NCBI GenBank assembly: GCA_002104895.1
Contig: MCFG01000009.1
Location: 197,501-261,500, forward strand
Reading direction: 5' to 3'
Origin: Anaeromyces robustus
Lineage: Eukaryota > Neocallimastigomycota > Neocallimastigomycetes > Neocallimastigales > Neocallimastigaceae
DNA: 64,000 nt
Shown: positions 55,337-64,000 of the stretch, in pieces
Position numbering within the stretch: the stretch's first letter is position 1
Layout of the letters: each line of letters begins with the position of its first letter
The notes under the pieces: generated by a model
The model's database searches: none
The model's input: only the letters and a program-made list of their open reading frames with translations
What the model was told of the DNA's origin: nothing
Made by a program: the position numbers and the translations under genes

Positions 55337-55678
55337 TTAAACTTCTAACCTCTCCCATTCAACGAATGAGATGTCATTCGAATCCGTATTGGAATAAATT
55401 TCATGCTTTATCTTTTCGACGTCGACACCCTTGAATCCTCCCGGAGTGTTCTTATTGTTATTATACCAATTAAGAAGAATCCGAAAGGATATATTTACAA
55501 TTAGCATAACAATAGTAAGAAAATGCGACAAACCCACAATATCCGGAACAGGAGACTCGGATGAAATTTTGATAAGTTGTTCATGCCACTGTCTTTGTTC
55601 CCCAATAAATTCTAGTTTTCCAAATGTATAACACTCATCAAGGAAAGGTCTCCTTTCTTTGGAATAGAAATAATTGAT
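55337..55678 (-). pseudogene. ORF fragment, longer copy 2
   Basis: An open frame of 113 codons without a Met start reads RRPFLDECYTFGKLEF, EQRQWHEQLIKISSES, VGLSHFLTIVM, a membrane segment, NWYNNNKNTPGGFKGVD and ends VEWERLEV. It is opened upstream by a TGA at 55679-55681, so it is the 3' part of a larger gene that is missing or a spliced exon of an unfound one. It matches the degraded copy at 53799. Composition is less A/T-rich than the spacer. Likely a truncated element- or family-derived gene. Confidence 0.5.
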
Positions 55679-55712
55679 TCAGAATTTCATTCAGACAGGA
55701 AATCGCCATCCC

Positions 55713-55750
55713 AAATTCTATTTAATAATTATAATTGTTAAATAGAATTT
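55713..55750. repeat. Inverted repeat (hairpin) in repeat cluster
   Basis: AAATTCTATTTAA and its exact complement TTAAATAGAATTT flank a 12-base loop. Like the hairpin at 54316, it lies upstream of a T-run plus AGACTAAAGGAA segment, although the arm sequences differ. Confidence 0.8.
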
Positions 55751-56320
55751 GTATATGTACCCGATTCAGTCTAACACTTATAAAAATTTTCTATAGATTT
55801 CTTTCATTATCATACCCTAACTCTTTTTTTTTTTAGACTAAAGGAAGATATTTTTTTATAGCACAATTCGTATATCATCTATATTGAATTTAAATATTAA
55901 TATACATGAATCATAAAAAAAGCACATAAAAAAAACGATACTAAAAAAATAAAAAAATAACCAGTTAAACATTATAGATAATAATGAATAATACTGGAGG
56001 GGAAAAAAAAAATAGTATAATAATATGTAAAAACAATAAATCTATACTTTCCCTTAATTCTACATATAAAATTAAAGTAAAATTGATCTATCTTATTCTA
56101 CTTGGGTCGGTAATAAGATTGACATTTTCTCTATTAGGCTGTCCTACTGACGTTCCTGGAGAAGTTGGTTTTCAATTTATTAAATAATATATCTTGTCTT
56201 TTACAGACAACATGCATGACGCAACAAGAATGGAGATTCTGTACATGTACCAGATTAAGTCTAACACTTATAAAAATTTTTATAGATTTTTATAAGTTTC
56301 TTTCATTATCATACCTAACT

Positions 56321-57400
56321 CTTCTTGATATATGTTCAAAATAAAACATGTTTATATTTTTATTAATTTAAAATCATTAAAATATAAAGGAATAAAAATG
56401 TTTTCATATAAAACAAAGAATTCACAAAATTAAAGCTTTAATTTTGTTAGTACGAATAGTGTGCTATGAAAAAAATAAAGATCTTTTTCATAATTCACAA
56501 AATTATACACTTAATAATATTATTACTGTTATTAATACATAAAATAATAAACACTTATAAACACTTTTTTATAAACACTTTTTTATAAACACTTATAAAC
56601 ACTTTTTTATAAACACTTTTTTATAAACACTTTTTTATAAACACTTTTTTATAAACACTTTTTTATAAACACTTTTTTATAAACACTTTTTTATAAACAC
56701 TTTTTTATAAACACTTTTTTATAAACACTTTTTTATAAACACTTTTTTATAAACACTTTTTTATAAACACTTTTTTATAAACACTTTTTTATAAACACTT
56801 TTTTATAAACACTTTTTTTTTTATAATTTTTTTTTTATATTTTTTTATTAAATATTAAATAATTAATAATAAACTTCAGTTCTTTATAAATAGACATGTA
56901 AAGCTCATTTAATATTATCAAATTTATAAAAAAAATAAAAATATAAATACTATTATAATATTTATTTTTATTTTTTTTTTATTTTTTGAAACAAGATAAT
57001 ATTTTTTAATTATTTTTATAGAATATTTTTAATTATTATTGATTAAATTATATACATGAAATATGTGCGATTAGTATTAAATCTATTGTTTATTCGTTAA
57101 TTTAAATTATTATTATTATTAGTTGATAATATATTTATGAATGAAGTAATAACTATTATTTTATTTTATATTATATTTCTTCGTTTTGATTTTATTATTT
57201 TAAAAGGTTATTCTTTTATTTATATTTTAAATTGAAGATTGAATAGATTATTTTAAAACAATTGACTATTTTATTATCAATTTTAAATATAATTCATAAT
57301 TGAATTCATACTCTCGTTTTAAAAAAAAACTTCAGTCTTTATATTTTTTAATTTATAGGATAATAAATTGAACTTTTGTTTTTTAATTGGCGCTTTTAAT
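56321..57400. other. Intergenic region downstream of GDH
   Basis: Contains the 14-bp minisatellite at 56547-56820 and otherwise A/T-rich sequence that includes the presumed GDH 3' untranslated region. No gene seen. Confidence 0.6.
56547..56820. repeat. 14-bp minisatellite (ATAAACACTTTTTT)
   Basis: I count 20 occurrences of ATAAACAC. Spacing is 14 bases except for two places (56547 to 56557 and 56585 to 56595) where it is 10, because the T-run is shorter. The units are otherwise identical, which suggests recent expansion. Confidence 0.93.
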
Positions 57401-58843
57401 TTACCACCAGTCAGCGTGAACCTTCATGGCGTTGGCAACCTTAATGAAACCAGTAATGTTAGCACCTTGGACAAGAGATGGAAGAGCAGAAACCTTGTTT
57501 TCAGTCTTTTCAGCAGAAGACTTAACAACGGAACCTAAATCTTCACGAGTGTACTTGGAAGCGGTATCAACAGAGTTGTTGAAGATGTTAGTCATAATGC
57601 TGTTTAATTCGGTATCAACACGTTCTGGAGCCCAGGTCATACGTTGAGAGTTTTGAGCCATTTCAAGAGCAGAGACGGCAACACCACCAGCGTTAGAAGC
57701 CTTACCTGGAGCATACCAGAATGGAGCAACTGGCTTACCGGCCTTAAGAGATTCATTGTAGGCAACACGAAGAGCTTCCATCTTTTGGACAGCAGCATCA
57801 GTGGAACCCATGTTAGAACCTTCAGCAATAAGGAAACAACCAGCCTTAACTAAAGCTTCAACATCATCAGCATCATTTTCATTTTGAGTAGCACATGGAA
57901 GAGCAATGTCAACCTTCTTAAGGTTCTTCCATGGTCTTTGACCTGGTAACCAAGTGAAACGGTCATCCTTAATTTCTTCAAGAGAACCCTTTCTAACCTT
58001 AAGTTCAGCAATAACAGCAATATCTTCGTTAGTGAATGGCTTAGCTGGGTCCTTAACAACAAGAGCACCACGAGAGTCAGATAAGGAAAGAACAACAGCA
58101 CCAAGGTTAATTAATTTTTGGGCGGCAAATTGAGCAACATTACCAGAACCAGAAACAGCACAGTATTTACCCTTAATATCTTGGTTTAAGTAAGCAAGCA
58201 TGTTTTGAACGAAATAAATTAAACCGTAACCAGTAGCTTCTGGACGGATGAAGGAACCGTTAAGACCGAAACGAGTATCCTTACCAGTAAGGACACCAAA
58301 GTCACGCTTTTGTTGAAGACGCTTGTAGGCACCATATAAGAAACCAACTTCACGACCACCAACACCAATATCACCAGCTGGAACATCAATATCAGCACCA
58401 ATGTGACGGTGAAGTTCAGTCATGAAAGCTTGACAGAATCTTCTGATTTCATTGTCAGACTTACCGTGTGGGTCAAAGTCAGAACCACCCTTACCACCAC
58501 CGATTGGGAGACCAGTTAAAGCGTTCTTGAAGATTTGTTCAAAACCTAAGAACTTAAGGATGGAAAGGTTAACAGATGGGTGGAATCTTAAACCACCTTT
58601 GTATGGACCAATGGCAGAGTTGAATTGGACACGGTAACCACGGTTAACTCTACAGTTACCTTGATCATCTTCCCAAGTAACACGGAAAGAGATAACTCTT
58701 TCTGGTTCAACAATAACTGGAAGACATTTCTTGAGTTCTGGTTCTAATTCAAAAACTCTAGATTCAGTTAAAGACTTGATGATTTCATCACGAGCTTGTT
58801 CGAATTCTGGTTCAATTCCGTGAGTGAATTCAATTTCAGACAT
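57401..58843 (-). CDS. NADP-dependent glutamate dehydrogenase
   Basis: Single exon of 480 codons, start ATG at 58841-58843. The enzyme (EC 1.4.1.4) makes glutamate from 2-oxoglutarate and ammonium with NADPH. Family signatures: YKGGLRFHPSVN (K82), GLPIGGGKGGSDFDP (K118), DVPAGDIGVGGRE (D158), SGSGNVAQFAAQ (Rossmann fold, about 231-242), LPCATQNE and AEGSNMGST. By alignment to the Clostridium symbiosum enzyme, K82, K106, K118 and D158 match its K89, K113, K125 (catalytic) and D165. Overall it resembles fungal hexameric NADP enzymes of about 450 residues; the extra length lies in short insertions around 263-300, 360-375 and 430-452. Codon use is far less A/T-biased than its neighbours (27 of 60 bases are G/C at 57421-57480), as expected of a highly expressed gene, though transfer from another genome is an alternative reading. 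Confidence 0.97.
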   Translation of the reverse strand: MSEIEFTHGIEPEFEQARDEIIKSLTESRVFELEPELKKCLPVIVEPERVISFRVTWEDDQGNCRVNRGYRVQFNSAIGPYKGGLRFHPSVNLSILKFLGFEQIFKNALTGLPIGGGKGGSDFDPHGKSDNEIRRFCQAFMTELHRHIGADIDVPAGDIGVGGREVGFLYGAYKRLQQKRDFGVLTGKDTRFGLNGSFIRPEATGYGLIYFVQNMLAYLNQDIKGKYCAVSGSGNVAQFAAQKLINLGAVVLSLSDSRGALVVKDPAKPFTNEDIAVIAELKVRKGSLEEIKDDRFTWLPGQRPWKNLKKVDIALPCATQNENDADDVEALVKAGCFLIAEGSNMGSTDAAVQKMEALRVAYNESLKAGKPVAPFWYAPGKASNAGGVAVSALEMAQNSQRMTWAPERVDTELNSIMTNIFNNSVDTASKYTREDLGSVVKSSAEKTENKVSALPSLVQGANITGFIKVANAMKVHADWW

Positions 58844-59613
58844 CTTGATAATAAATTTATTAATTGTTTAAAATTAAAATTAAAACAATATTATACAAAA
58901 AAATATAAACCTTTTAAAATATTAATAAATTAATATTTAACAAATAGTTAAACGGTGTGAAGAAAAATTATTCATTTCAGAAGAAAAATGCTGTATTTAT
59001 ATTTTTTTCATAAATGACAGAAAATAATAAAATAAATAAAATAAAATATAACATATATTAATATACTTATATATTAATTGAATTATTTAATTTAAATATT
59101 TATTATTTAAATATATTTTATATATAATTGAATATAAATATAATACACACAAGTTATAATAATTAATTATTAATTATATATAATTATTACTTCTTTTATA
59201 ATATATATTTTATTTTTTCTTTTGGTTAATTATAATTCTGAAAGTATATAATATATATTGTAATTTATTTAATATATGTTTCATTATATTTGAATTAATT
59301 AAATTTACTGATTTAATTTATTATTATATATGGTTATATGTGTAATATTATGTGCTTAGTAAAAATTATATAATATATATATCAAAATATTTAATTATAC
59401 CATACTTGATAATATATTATAATTATAATACAATATATTATTTAATAATATAATTTAAATTAAAATTCATTATAGAGTACAGAACATTTACCATATACAT
59501 AACCCTGTCACTATTATAAAAAATAGATAAAGAAATTCATAATATGATTGGTTTATAAAAATCAATCATTAGATTTAAAAAGAAACAATTATTATAATAG
59601 TTATAATTATTAT

Positions 59614-59650
<37 letters not shown>

Positions 59651-60300
59651 TCTTCTTATTTATTTATTTATTACATATCATCCATTCATTTATTATTATT
59701 AATTTAATTATTAAAAATAAGTAAATATTTTGTAAATTAATTACTTTTTATTATTCTTTTACCAAAAAAAAACTAATACTTATAGACTTTAAACTCCAAA
59801 GAACTGTTAACTCAATTTAAGTTATAGAAAAAACTTATTATGATAAGAAATTAAAATTATATTATTAAATATTAAACAACAAGGAAGCATATTCTTTTAT
59901 TTAATTTTTAAAACCGAAATATATATTACTTTGTATAGCATTATTATTAAATAATGAAAATTAGAATGTTATTTATTTTTCAGTTTTTGTTTCGAATAAG
60001 TTTGTATTTTAAAATAAAATATATATTTCATTTATTTATTTAATTCTACATATAGAATTAAATAAATAAAAAATAAATAATATAATTGATATAAATGAAT
60101 AATCTGTCATCTTAAATAATTCATACCCATATACTTATAATTCTTTCTAATGATACCAATAAAAATAAATCATTATTTTTTTTTTCTTATCACAATGCTT
60201 AACAATTATATGACATCTTATATATAAAATCTTATAAAATGATTTTCAAGTAATTATAATAACTAGTTTTATATTTTATATTTAATTATTAATTATTTAC

Positions 60301-60341
<41 letters not shown>

Positions 60342-60373
60342 TCCATTTATTTATTTATTAATTGTGTTAAAAC

Positions 60374-60408
60374 TGATAAGAACAAAAATATTGATAAGAA
60401 TTGTTATC
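60374..60408. promoter_or_regulatory. GATA-factor-like motif pair
   Basis: TGATAAG occurs at 60374 and 60392, with an inverted GATAA (TTATC) at about 60404. The pair is about 1.5 kb upstream of the GDH start. TGATAAG-type sites bind fungal nitrogen-regulatory GATA factors; function here is inference. Confidence 0.35.
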
Positions 60409-61031
60409 TTTCAATATGTTTGGAATAATGAACGGAAAATCTAATTATATTATAAATATATTGTAATTATTTATTTTTTTTTAATTGTTCCTTAAAAACA
60501 AATCAATTTAATATATATTTATATATTATATATATATATATATTTATTTAAAACTCTAATATATTATTAATATATTGTAATTTTAATTTTAATTTTTTAA
60601 ATCTTTAAATTTTAAAATTTTAATTAAAATAAATAATTAATTTAAAATTTGAAAAAGTACAAAAAATACTTTGCCAACAACAGAGCATTCATATAAGAAA
60701 CACCTTTATATACTATACTTATTTATATAATATTCATATCTATATCTTTCATGTTTATATATGTTTATACTTCTTTCCATATTATATTTATATTATAATC
60801 ATATGTATCAATTAAAAAATATTTTAGTATATATCTCATATTTATAATAATTATGTCTAAAAATATTGTAATATTGTAATTAATAGTCTATATTCAATAA
60901 TATTATTTATATTTAATCAATTGTCGTGTAATTTTTAATATAATATTATTAAACCATTTGTTAGAAAATTTATAAAAAAATATTATTTCTCTGTTTATAT
61001 ACTCGAATTTTAATATAAAGATAATCCATTA

Positions 61032-61262
61032 ATCCATATTACAATTATCATTTAACAGATATGAGCATTCCATAAAGGAAAAATAAAATAAATATTGATA
61101 TATTAATAATAAGTATTATCAATTCTTTAATAAACATATGTCACTATCAAATCACGTCACTTTATTTATATATATTATATTTATCAACATATTAATATAT
61201 CAATATTTTATTTTTCCTTTATGGAATGCTCATATTTGTTAAATGATAATTGTAATATGGAT
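61032..61262. repeat. Foldback (MITE-like) element with ~75-bp inverted arms
   Basis: The arm at 61032-61107 is the near-exact reverse complement of 61191-61262, with about one mismatch and a 4-base indel. A shared arm core is ATGAGCATTCCATAAAGGAA. The 83-base centre is non-coding. A further fragment GTAATATGGATAAT occurs at about 61289, just beyond the right arm. No transposase is present, so it would be non-autonomous. Confidence 0.85.
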
Positions 61263-62393
61263 AATCTAAAAATTCTTATAATTAAAATGTAATATGGATA
61301 ATTTAAATATTCTTATGATAATTATCATTTTGATATGTATAATTAATTATTATTAACAAATTAGTTAAATAATATATATAAAAACTTATTCTTATATATT
61401 TAATGATAAAGAACTAACAAAACTTCAAATTAATTAATTAATTAATTAATTAATTAATAATTCATTATTCCTTATAACATTTTATAAAAATATAAAATAT
61501 CATAATTCATAATTTTGATATTAATAGTTTTTAATTAAATTAAAATATAAAATAATTGCTAAGTAAATTAAATCTTATCATTAACTATTTCAATTAATGA
61601 TAAAGTATCTCTTCAGACGTGTGTTAAATTTAATAAAAGAAAATATAAGAAATAAATAAATAAAAGATAAAAAAAAAAAAAAAAAAAAGAATTACAGGAA
61701 ATTATAATATTTAAAATATTTTCAATTAATTATAAATAATTATTCATTTTTATAATATTTAAATATACATTAATGAAATTCTTTCTCAATTTTGATAAAT
61801 TATATTTAAATATTTTTTTAATATATTTATCCACAATGAATCCTAACCTTACAAAATAATTTTAAAATTTTTTAATTACAAATGTTTATTTAGGTTAGAT
61901 TATTTAATATTATTCATAATATTTATGAATTACAAATATTTTTATATTAGGATAAATGTTAATATTTTATATAAATAGCTATTGTTAATTTAAAATATAT
62001 AATTATAATTTTTTATAATATTTTATATGAAATGTAAATGCAACATTTAATTTTTGTTAAATTCAATTAAATTTCAATTTCAGTTTAATTTCGTTTTATT
62101 TATTTTAAAAATTATATTACTTAATTATTTATTTAATAATAATAATTTACATTATATTAATAAATGATTTTTATAATAAAATGAAATTAAAGTAATATTA
62201 TTTATTCATCAATTATTTAATATTTATTTATTTATTTATTTATTTTTCTATCTGTATAATTTATTAATATTATTTATTATTATAATTTTTATTTATATAT
62301 TTAATAATAATTAATAAATTATACATATATTATATTATATTGTAATATATATTAAATACTTTTAATATAAATATCATATGATATTATGTTTTT

Positions 62394-62806
62394 TGATAAG
62401 AATTAATTGATAAGAGAATAATTTAATATTTTTTAAATATAATTTAAATAATTGTAATAATAATAAAATTATAATAAGTAATTATAATAAAAGAGCCTTT
62501 TTTTATTATAAAAAATATTATAAAATATATAAATTTATATTCTTTTTTTGTTATATAAGAGTATTTTAAATATATATAATTTATAATTTATAATTTATAA
62601 TTTATTATATGAATAATAAAAAGAAAAGGAAATAAATAATATAATAATAATTATTACTTAAATAAGGTATAGAAATTTTTATATTTTTTTTAAATCTATT
62701 AATTTTAAATATAATAATAATTACTATAATATTTTTTTTTTATCATTATTTTAATTTAGATAAGAGATTTTCTTATCAAAATTGATAAGATTATCTATTT
62801 GATAAG
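62394..62806. promoter_or_regulatory. Two tight GATA-motif clusters
   Basis: TGATAAG is at 62394 and 62408, and a second cluster has AGATAAG at 62758, inverted CTTATCA at 62772, TGATAAG at 62783, inverted TTATCT at about 62791 and TGATAAG at 62800. Five sites in about 50 bases is unusual in sequence this poor in G. The clusters are about 3.6-4.0 kb upstream of GDH, so the target gene is uncertain. Confidence 0.4.
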
Positions 62807-63280
62807 AACCCAAACTTTAAAAAGTTTAATAAATTAATTTTAATTTATTTAAAATGGTATCTTACATCAAATATAATATAATAAATATAAAGAATTTTTT
62901 TTAATTATTAAATATATATAATATGGTTATAAAAATTATATTTACATTACAGATTGTAAAAAAGTCTTTGCTTTTAAAATAATTAATAATAATAATAGTA
63001 ATAATAGTATATGTAATATTATTATTTTACAGTATACAAATATATCCTCTTATTTAATATATAAAAGATAGATTGGTTTTATTTAAAAAAATGCTGAAAT
63101 TTTTAGTATTTAAAAAGTTTAATTTATATTCAAAAGGTTTAGTATTTTTGATTTTGTATTACTATGTGGATTTTTTAATTAATAAATTTATGTATAATAA
63201 AAAATTAATTGTATTATATTGTAATACATTAACAATTTTATATGTATCAATATTTTAATATAGTTTATTTATTTATTATT

Positions 63281-63322
<42 letters not shown>

Positions 63323-63725
63323 TTTTAATAATAAAAAAATTTTAAAATATATTTTGTAATTTATTTAAAAGTCAAAACTTTAATAAAAAATATAAAACTA
63401 AATATATAATATTCTAATAATTTTAATAAAAAATATAAAACTAAATATATAATTTTACTCTATGAAAATTGATAAATAAAATAAAAATTTCTATTACTTT
63501 GATAAATGAAATAAAAATTTCTATTACTATATTTCTAAATTTAAATATTTATTATATATAATATTCAATATATTATATATAATTATATATAATTATTGTT
63601 TATATTTAATTATCTTATATATTTATCATTTATATTTTTTTGTATTAAATTTCTTTCTATCTATTTTAATTAATTGTCTTTTATATTTAATTATCGTCTT
63701 TCATATTATTTTTTTCCTTTATTAT

Positions 63726-64000
63726 CTAATTATCATCATTATCAACATTTAAGCATTCTTCAGTTTCATTTATACCATTTTTGAAACAACAAATTCTAAT
63801 TACTTGTGTACCACAGGTTACTGGGTGATGATAGATTAATGAAATAAAAAATTCAACAATTATAACAATATAAACGATTAAACTATCTGTTGGTTTACCA
63901 TATAGTTTGCATAATAAAATAACAAAACTACCAACTATGAAAGTACTAAATATTGAACCAAAATATTTAATAATTCTTATACTAAATGGTGCTTCAATAT
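63726..64000 (-). CDS. C-terminal part of a membrane protein (partial)
   Basis: An open frame enters from the right edge and ends at the TAG at 63726-63728. The 90 visible residues begin IEAPFSIRIIKYFGSIF and contain two hydrophobic segments (about FIVGSFVILLC and LIVYIVIIVEFFISLIY) separated by a short polar loop KLYGKPTD. Then come HHPVTCGTQVIRICCFKNG and an acidic tail. This is the end of a multi-spanning membrane protein. The family is not recognised, and further exons lie outside the window. Confidence 0.65.
   Translation of the reverse strand, partial: IEAPFSIRIIKYFGSIFSTFIVGSFVILLCKLYGKPTDSLIVYIVIIVEFFISLIYHHPVTCGTQVIRICCFKNGINETEECLNVDNDDN

Larger units (their letters stand above)
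53580..56320. mobile_element. Cluster of decayed copies of one repeat family
   Basis: Segments recur in the same order. TTAATCTT(C/T)ATTTAAA-type sequence occurs at about 53587, 54182 and 55164. Related minus-strand ORF fragments follow at 53799 and 55337. A T-run followed by AGACTAAAGGAA occurs at about 54383 and 55833. The GTCTAACACTTATAAAAATT segment occurs at about 55768 and 56261. Poly(T) plus GCxCAATT(T/C)GTA ends occur at about 54993 and 55845, the latter shared with the 3.8-kb copy. Islands here are clearly less A/T-rich than the flanks (for example 54750-54840 and 55330-55620). This looks like nested or tandem remnants of a mobile element; its class is not determined. Confidence 0.6.
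58844..63725. other. Long A/T-rich region upstream of GDH
   Basis: A 4.9-kb spacer between the GDH start and the 3' end of the next minus-strand gene. It holds TTTA arrays (about 59619-59650, 60301-60330), clustered GATA motifs and the foldback element at 61032-61262. The open frame at 63073-63258 is a hydrophobic A/T-rich translation that I do not accept as a gene. Confidence 0.6.

Noticed and set aside
54750-55620. Less A/T-rich islands considered as tRNA or other RNA genes
   Set aside because: No cloverleaf, no TTCGAATC-like T-arm and no acceptor-stem pairing could be found; protein-like frames explain the composition better.
55984-56187. 67-codon open frame with a hydrophobic segment
   Set aside because: It sits inside the repeat cluster, has no recognisable domain or splice partner and no support beyond being open.
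57426-58637. Several open frames on both strands within GDH
   Set aside because: They are shadows of the long GDH frame, frequent because this gene is less A/T-rich and so has fewer chance stops.
63073-63258. 61-codon hydrophobic open frame
   Set aside because: The amino acids (Phe, Leu, Tyr, Lys) are those expected from A/T-only DNA, and there is no family match or supporting signal.

Overview
The window is a very A+T-rich eukaryotic chromosome segment with intron-containing genes, long A/T-only spacers and proteins loaded with polyasparagine encoded by AAT/AAC runs. A fungal-type NADP glutamate dehydrogenase, a bromodomain-bromodomain-BAH protein of the fungal Rsc1/Rsc2 type and fungal-like short GT-AG introns point to a fungus. 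The base composition and polyasparagine fit an anaerobic gut fungus (Neocallimastigomycota) best; a dictyostelid-like protist is the main alternative. The organism assignment is inference. All exon models were built by hand from splice signals, reading phase and protein similarity.

Layout. 1-1574 (-): partial gene for a putative ribbon-helix-helix plus coiled-coil DNA-binding protein. 1.6-7.0 kb: spacer with microsatellites, a retroposon end and a decayed coding relic. 7020-17272 (+): giant protein of about 3226 residues with thirteen RRM domains, mostly in pairs. 19631-21853 (+): nuclear-type protein carrying a bacterial plasmid/phage-like helix-turn-helix domain, with a 14-nt micro-exon and three tandem ~75-bp repeats upstream. 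23797-29774 (-): divergent protein kinase of about 1812 residues. 33478-34762 (-): secreted, probably GPI-anchored GH114 glycoside hydrolase. 36213-38596 (-): XAP5/FAM50 protein, eight exons. 39722-43865 (+): Rsc1/2-like chromatin remodeler subunit, fourteen exons. 44690-46229 (+): stand-alone Utp12-domain protein of ribosome biogenesis. 47588-51175 (-): phosphatidylinositol-4-phosphate 5-kinase. 53.6-56.3 kb: decayed copies of a repeat family with matching ORF fragments. 57401-58843 (-): intronless, comparatively GC-rich NADP glutamate dehydrogenase. 58.8-63.7 kb: spacer with clusters of GATA-factor-like motifs and a foldback element. 63726-64000 (-): 3' end of a membrane protein gene.

The genes are a mixture of housekeeping functions (transcription/chromatin, splicing-linked XAP5, ribosome assembly, phosphoinositide signalling, nitrogen assimilation) with no sign of a cluster or shared pathway. 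The least ordinary items are the two proteins with prokaryote-like DNA-binding domains, the thirteen-RRM protein, the use of micro-exons (14, 15 and 19 nt), and a fresh tandem duplication across an intron/exon border in the Utp12 gene. I saw no tRNA, rRNA or CRISPR array.
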